Source: Corythucha ciliata (Eukaryota; Arthropoda; Insecta; Hemiptera; Tingidae). Taken from it: a stretch of DNA of 64,000 nucleotides. Below, one piece after another: positions 60,019 through 64,000 of this stretch. The position numbers and the translations under genes were made by a program. The stretch's first letter is position 1, and each line of letters opens with the position of its first letter. The stretch is taken from assembly GCA_038030265.1 (NCBI GenBank), contig CM075937.1:1240001-1304000 (forward strand), written 5' to 3'. The notes beneath the pieces are model-generated. The model had not been told where the DNA came from, ran no database searches, and saw only the letters and a program-made list of their open reading frames with translations.

Positions 60019-61843
60019 TATAATATTCAGGTATAGCATATTTCATAACTTTTAATTTTTATTATTTTTTTTCTCTTCTTTTTTTTCTTCTTTAATAGCT
60101 AGCAATTGTGAGACGCGATCTTCGTATAAATGCTTGTCTCTCTATTGATAAATGCTGCTAGGCCATTGCGTAGGAAGAGTAACTTTCAGAGTAGCGAGGC
60201 GCGACCACAGACGTGCTTCAAGGCTGCAAAAATGAAGAACCACGATGCGAGCTGACAGTTTTGTTTCATGAGACAAAATCGCTTGGCTTAATAATGATTG
60301 TTCAGTCAATGTGATATCGTTGCGAACCTATTCGAAGATCTGCCATATGCTCTGAGCCTGAAGTCTCGGCTATCGGACGCTTGACTGAATTCCACCCGAT
60401 CTTTTGAACTATTCCATCATATCAATAGATTTAAATGTTTTGGTTGTTAATGTCATTATAATTATTATTACTATTTATTATTATTTTTGGGTCTAACGAG
60501 GCCGTTAATTAGCCGTACATATTCATGTACGTATAGTAGCTTGAGTGACGTATAGGTCTCGTGTTGTATTGTTTCCTTGAGTTCCATCTAGCACATGTGT
60601 CCTGTTTTAAAGTTTTCTTCTGCCTGATTCCCACGCAGTAGATACCTAGTTCTTCGAAGGCGTTCTTCTCTTAACATCAGATAAGTTCTGCTTTCATTCA
60701 GAATATCTATGACATGATTCTTTGTGCTTGTTTTTCAGGGCTTTTGGGATCTATGATTGCGTATAAATTTCATGATAGAGCCTATACATTAGATGGTTCA
60801 AGAACCTCTTCAAGTCTGTTGAAAAATAGTACACCTACCGCTCATCGAGAGCAGTGCAAATGAAAATGTTAAACTGTATCAACTGTTGAACTCTCTCGTT
60901 ATCGTTTTCGACGTCCGGCATCCTTTTTCTGCATCCCGGCAAAAACCAGGCCTTTTTTAAATTAAATAACTAATTATTATAGTTCAGAAAATCAACGTTT
61001 TTCTATAATGAAATAAAATATTTATTATTATTCGCCTCTTATCTGAAAATATTTTTTTTTGTATTTGGCGAGTTTTAGCCCTTCTTTTATCCCAACGGGA
61101 GCAAATGTTCCTATACGTATTCCCTCCATCCCATTGCTTACTATAATAAGTGAAAGGAAGCCTACCCGCGTTATACAGGAGACACCATGAGGAGCTTGGC
61201 TGATTGGCCTCCCAAGGAGTTTGTTCTCCCCGCATATGTGGAAATTACGGTCGTCATACAATAGTAATGAAACTCAATGTGGCAAAATCTGAAAACTTAC
61301 GATTTTAACAACTTCTGTCCATCTCTTTCATGCCCAACCTCATCATTCCTGAACGTATTGGCCCCTTATTCACAAGTTTTGTTTGTTTTACGGTGGCCAT
61401 ATGCAAGTTTGCACTTGCATATTATGAGGAGCCGGAATCAATTTCGAATGAAAGGACTACATGGGAAGCGAAGGACGCAACTGATTTTTCCCTATTGGGT
61501 ATATGTAAATGTTGAATAGTACATTAGTTTGCACCGACATGACACCGAGCCACAAAATTTTTTCTGGGTAGAGACGGGTCAGCAGCAATAAGGAGGGGGG
61601 GACATTCTTTATCAGCATCTCTACAAAAACCGGACCTCTTGAAACTGAATAAATAATTGATAGAGCTCAGCGAACTTATAGTTTATTTCCTCTCCTTTAC
61701 TGATTATTTTTATCAACATTATTGCTTGAACATTCGCCTCCTCTTCGAAAATATATTTTTTTGAATTTCGCGGGTTTTAGCCTTTTTATTATATCAACGG
61801 GAGCAAATTTCCCAACCCACAAAAATATTCACTTTTTTTTTCG
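60019..61843. other. 3' part of the P element, no readable transposase
   Basis: About 60950-61110 and 61625-61810 are diverged direct repeats (shared cgagttttagcc/cgggttttagcc and caacgggagcaaat). I found no frame with P transposase C-terminal features here. Confidence 0.5.
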
Positions 61844-61883
61844 AGTCGAATAACTTGGTTTTCCATATGACTTTGTGCTGGGT

Positions 61884-64000
61884 CCGTGATTATCGTATGT
61901 CACTCTTGCTTCTATTGAATCATTGCCTTCATCTTTCAGCATTGCTTCTTCGATATTGTCGTCGTCACCAATGTCATGTTCGTTGATATCAACAGGCACA
62001 CCATTTAGACAATCTCCGTGACAGTGACGACAATGCTGTGTGCAATTTAAACCTGCTTTTCTGCAGCAACATTTTTTACTTCCACAGTTTCAAATACACT
62101 TGCAGAAAATCAAATCTAGAATTTCGCTTGGAGCTGGCTGGTCTGTCGTTCGTACCAGTGGCGTGGCGTGGGTGAATTAGAAGGGCAAGTGCAACTCAGG
62201 AAAGGATGTATCTGAATGCAAGGAAGAAAATTCAAAATAAAGAGAGGAGACAAAGATAGGAGTGACAAAAAATCCATGAAGAGAGGCCGTTAAAAGGCAC
62301 CGATTTAACGTTGAAACGTTAAATGACGTCGATGTAACTCGCAGCAATTATTTTAGTTCAAGAAAATCCGTGTTTCTTTGACTAAAATTGAATTCATGGG
62401 AGCTCTAAATCTGAAAACAAAAGCTCTATATGCTTTGCCTCTGAAGAATCTTGTAACCCATCAAGATATTCGACCCCAAAAAAGCATTTCAGTAGGTGAG
62501 TATTGAGTAGGACGTAGATAAAAGTGTCTGAACAGGGTTCACATAATTTCAACAATTTTTCGTACATTTCGGAGAAAATTACAATTAATTGTAAGAATCA
62601 TTCGAATTGGTAAATAGTTTATTTTTATTAGATTACGACAATGACTATACCGTCGAAAACTAATTGTACGAAATTATTAAGCTACAAATGCTCCAAAGAA
62701 TAAAAAGGACGTGATTTTTCGAAAAAAAAATGTGTTCAGAAATCGAGAAAACTGGGAAAAAGTTGGTGAGATCAACTACAATATTATTTGATTCTCTGTG
62801 GGTCAGACAAACTACTCCCCCCCCCCCATCCTCGCGTTCTGAACCTCCCAACGACCAAGCGAAGTCTACTGTGCTGTACTCCAACGTAGGAACAGATCCC
62901 TAGCACTTTTTCGCCTGCTTTAACGACGGCCCCTCCCAACCACACTTTATCAGTCTGTCTCGGTCAGAGTGTTATGAAGAGGGGTTAGCGAGGGGGCAAA
63001 AAGTAAGGAACACACTCGTAGCACTTCTGTCTCGAGCGCTACGTCCGTTTCATGCGGCTTCGCACATCTCCGCAACACAAGATTTATAATTTAAACATCA
63101 TAGTCTTGAATTACAAAATTAGGTTTCAAATTTTTATGAATTTAACCATAATAAAGTTTGGAACAAAAGGAGGAAAAATAATAGTAATAAAGGGGGATCG
63201 CTTAGGGCAAGTGCCACTTGCTTTACTTGCCCTGACGCCACGCCACTGGTTCGTACTGGGTGTAAACAATCTAGCTTCCATTCCCAACCCCAACTCTCAG
63301 GTGACAGATAATTTCCCAGCCATAGTTGGACTTGGACATAAGTCCGATAGGAATGCTGCTTAGCCGATGCTTCTGTAGGCGGTAAAGCCGAAATGTCGAA
63401 CTTGGTTTTCGATACCGACTTAGTGAAAACTTTGTACCTAAGATCATTCAGCTTCAACACACCGGGCCGCGAGCACCGTACCACGTCAAAAAACATTTGT
63501 CTCCTGATATTTGGACAGCGTCGTGGAAAGAGACGGGATCAAGAAAGGTATTTGCAGCATCTCTGATGTCTTTGTTTTTCATGTACAGCTTAAAAAACTG
63601 GATCTTTCCTTTTCTAAAGACCGCAGACGTAGTATCGCATCCAGTGAACGCGTGAACAAAAAGAATACCGGCATCCATACCTAGTTCTTGCAATGCTTTT
63701 GATGAATACGTCTTTGTGGGTTGATTTCCACGTCCGGGCTTTACGAAATATATATCTTTGTCGGGGGGAGTCCTTGATGCAAGGAGCACGGGTAGGTCTT
63801 GGCCGACTACTGCAACAAAGTTTGATTTCTCACAAATGTCAACGGCTGAATTTATTATTAAAGAAGCCTTCATTCCGGAGCTTGACTGAAAGCAGGGAGA
63901 TCAAGTTCTCCTTATTTTTCGTGTTGGATAAAAAAATGTCTTGTGTAGCAGTTACTGCCGTAGTTTCCGACTGCTTAACCCGGTATCTTCTCCGGTGCTC
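61884..64000 (-). pseudogene. Academ-like transposase C-terminal part, copy C (interrupted)
   Basis: From the right edge downward: SLIINSAVDICEKSNF, then VVGQDLPVLLAS with a 2-codon deletion relative to copy A, YSSKALQELG, HAFTGCDTTSAVFRKGK, FLDPVS, LPPTEASAKQ and WLGNYLSPESWGWEW, broken by the hAT insertion. Below the hAT (62147 downward) the tail is richer in Cys than copy B: FCKC, then KKCCCRKAGLNC, CRHCHGDC and LNG. This Cys-rich tail likely binds zinc. One in-frame TGA follows FCKCI, and a deletion lies near 63867. Confidence 0.75.
62156..63248. mobile_element. non-autonomous hAT element, 1093 bp
   Basis: Ends CAGTGGCGTGGCGT and its complement, flanked by an exact 8-bp duplication GTTCGTAC (62148-62155 and 63249-63256). 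Copy B has the uninterrupted site at about 32828-32840. No transposase frame inside. A gggcaagtg motif is repeated near both ends. Confidence 0.9.

Larger units (their letters stand above)
53613..61875 (+). mobile_element. P element, 8.26 kb
   Basis: Perfect 32-bp terminal inverted repeats (53613-53644 and 61844-61875, outer bases CAAAGTCATATGG) are flanked by an exact 8-bp duplication TGCTGGGT (53605-53612 and 61876-61883). Removing the element restores the sequence found uninterrupted in copy B at about 32570-32585. 8-bp duplications and ~31-bp ends are the P superfamily hallmark, and a P-type transposase lies inside. The element was enlarged by a nested Gypsy and mariner material. Confidence 0.9.
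52644..64000 (-). mobile_element. Academ-like DNA transposon, copy C (split by P and hAT elements, runs off the window)
   Basis: The left end GTCCAGTCAAGGAA at 52646, after TTA as in copy A, begins an arm running to 53604. The element resumes at 61884 after an 8.26-kb P element, and again at 63257 after a 1.09-kb hAT. The gene is on the minus strand and continues past 64000. Left-arm, 3' UTR and coding parts follow the same order as copy B. Confidence 0.8.

Noticed and set aside
61277..61519. 80-codon frame as the P transposase C-terminus
   Set aside because: No P transposase motif and no splice link to the upstream exons could be shown.
1..64000. CRISPR array, bacterial operon, riboswitch or phage attachment site
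   Set aside because: No regularly spaced repeats with unique spacers were seen, and introns and retroelements show the window is eukaryotic.

Overview
This is a eukaryotic, animal window, most likely from an arthropod or similar invertebrate. Genes carry short introns with GT/AG borders. There are no bacterial-type operons. The mobile element set (Jockey LINE, several Gypsy lineages, BEL/Pao, Tc1/mariner, hAT, PIF/Harbinger, P element, MULE and an Academ-like XPG-nuclease transposon) fits an invertebrate genome. The species cannot be named from sequence alone. Two blocks of N (27172-27671 and 50114-50613) are assembly gaps.

Layout. 1-1.9 kb: degenerate tandem repeats and a GTGAC-rich inverted repeat. 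1.9-4.45 kb: 5'-truncated Jockey-like LINE (+). 4.8-12.35 kb: a minus-strand Gypsy element (Gypsy-1) whose pol is interrupted by the LTR-less body of a second Gypsy (Gypsy-2). 12.4-14 kb: degenerate tandem repeats. 15.7-16.4 kb: integrase end of a third Gypsy. 16.5-21.8 kb: copy A of an Academ-like DNA transposon with long terminal inverted repeats. 21.8-23.7 kb: decayed mariner. 29.3-31.2 kb: Harbinger-type transposase and MITEs. 31.5-36.3 kb: Academ-like copy B, lying between 465-bp direct repeats. 36.6-40.3 kb: tandem duplication. 41.2-41.7 kb: tRNA-headed SINE and a perfect 94-bp-arm palindrome. 42.5-51.3 kb: a few probable gene fragments (a spliced basic protein, an Ulp1-like protease exon, a spliced small secreted protein) among a FLYWCH/MULE-like element, a Pao gag remnant and several non-autonomous elements. 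52.6-64 kb: Academ-like copy C, split by an 8.26-kb P element and a 1.09-kb hAT element and running off the right edge.

The Academ-like family is the most interesting system here. Its protein combines N-terminal zinc-binding modules, a central region that may be a DDE-type catalytic core, an XPG/FEN1-like PIN nuclease region and a Cys-rich tail. It is bounded by roughly 0.9-kb terminal inverted repeats and keeps a 60-nt intron in two copies. No copy in the window is intact. The three copies serve as mutual references: they date the insertions, give empty sites for the P and hAT elements, and show which protein parts decay. Almost all other coding sequence is broken transposon sequence. Only the spliced genes near 42.5, 49.8 and 51 kb are candidates for host function.
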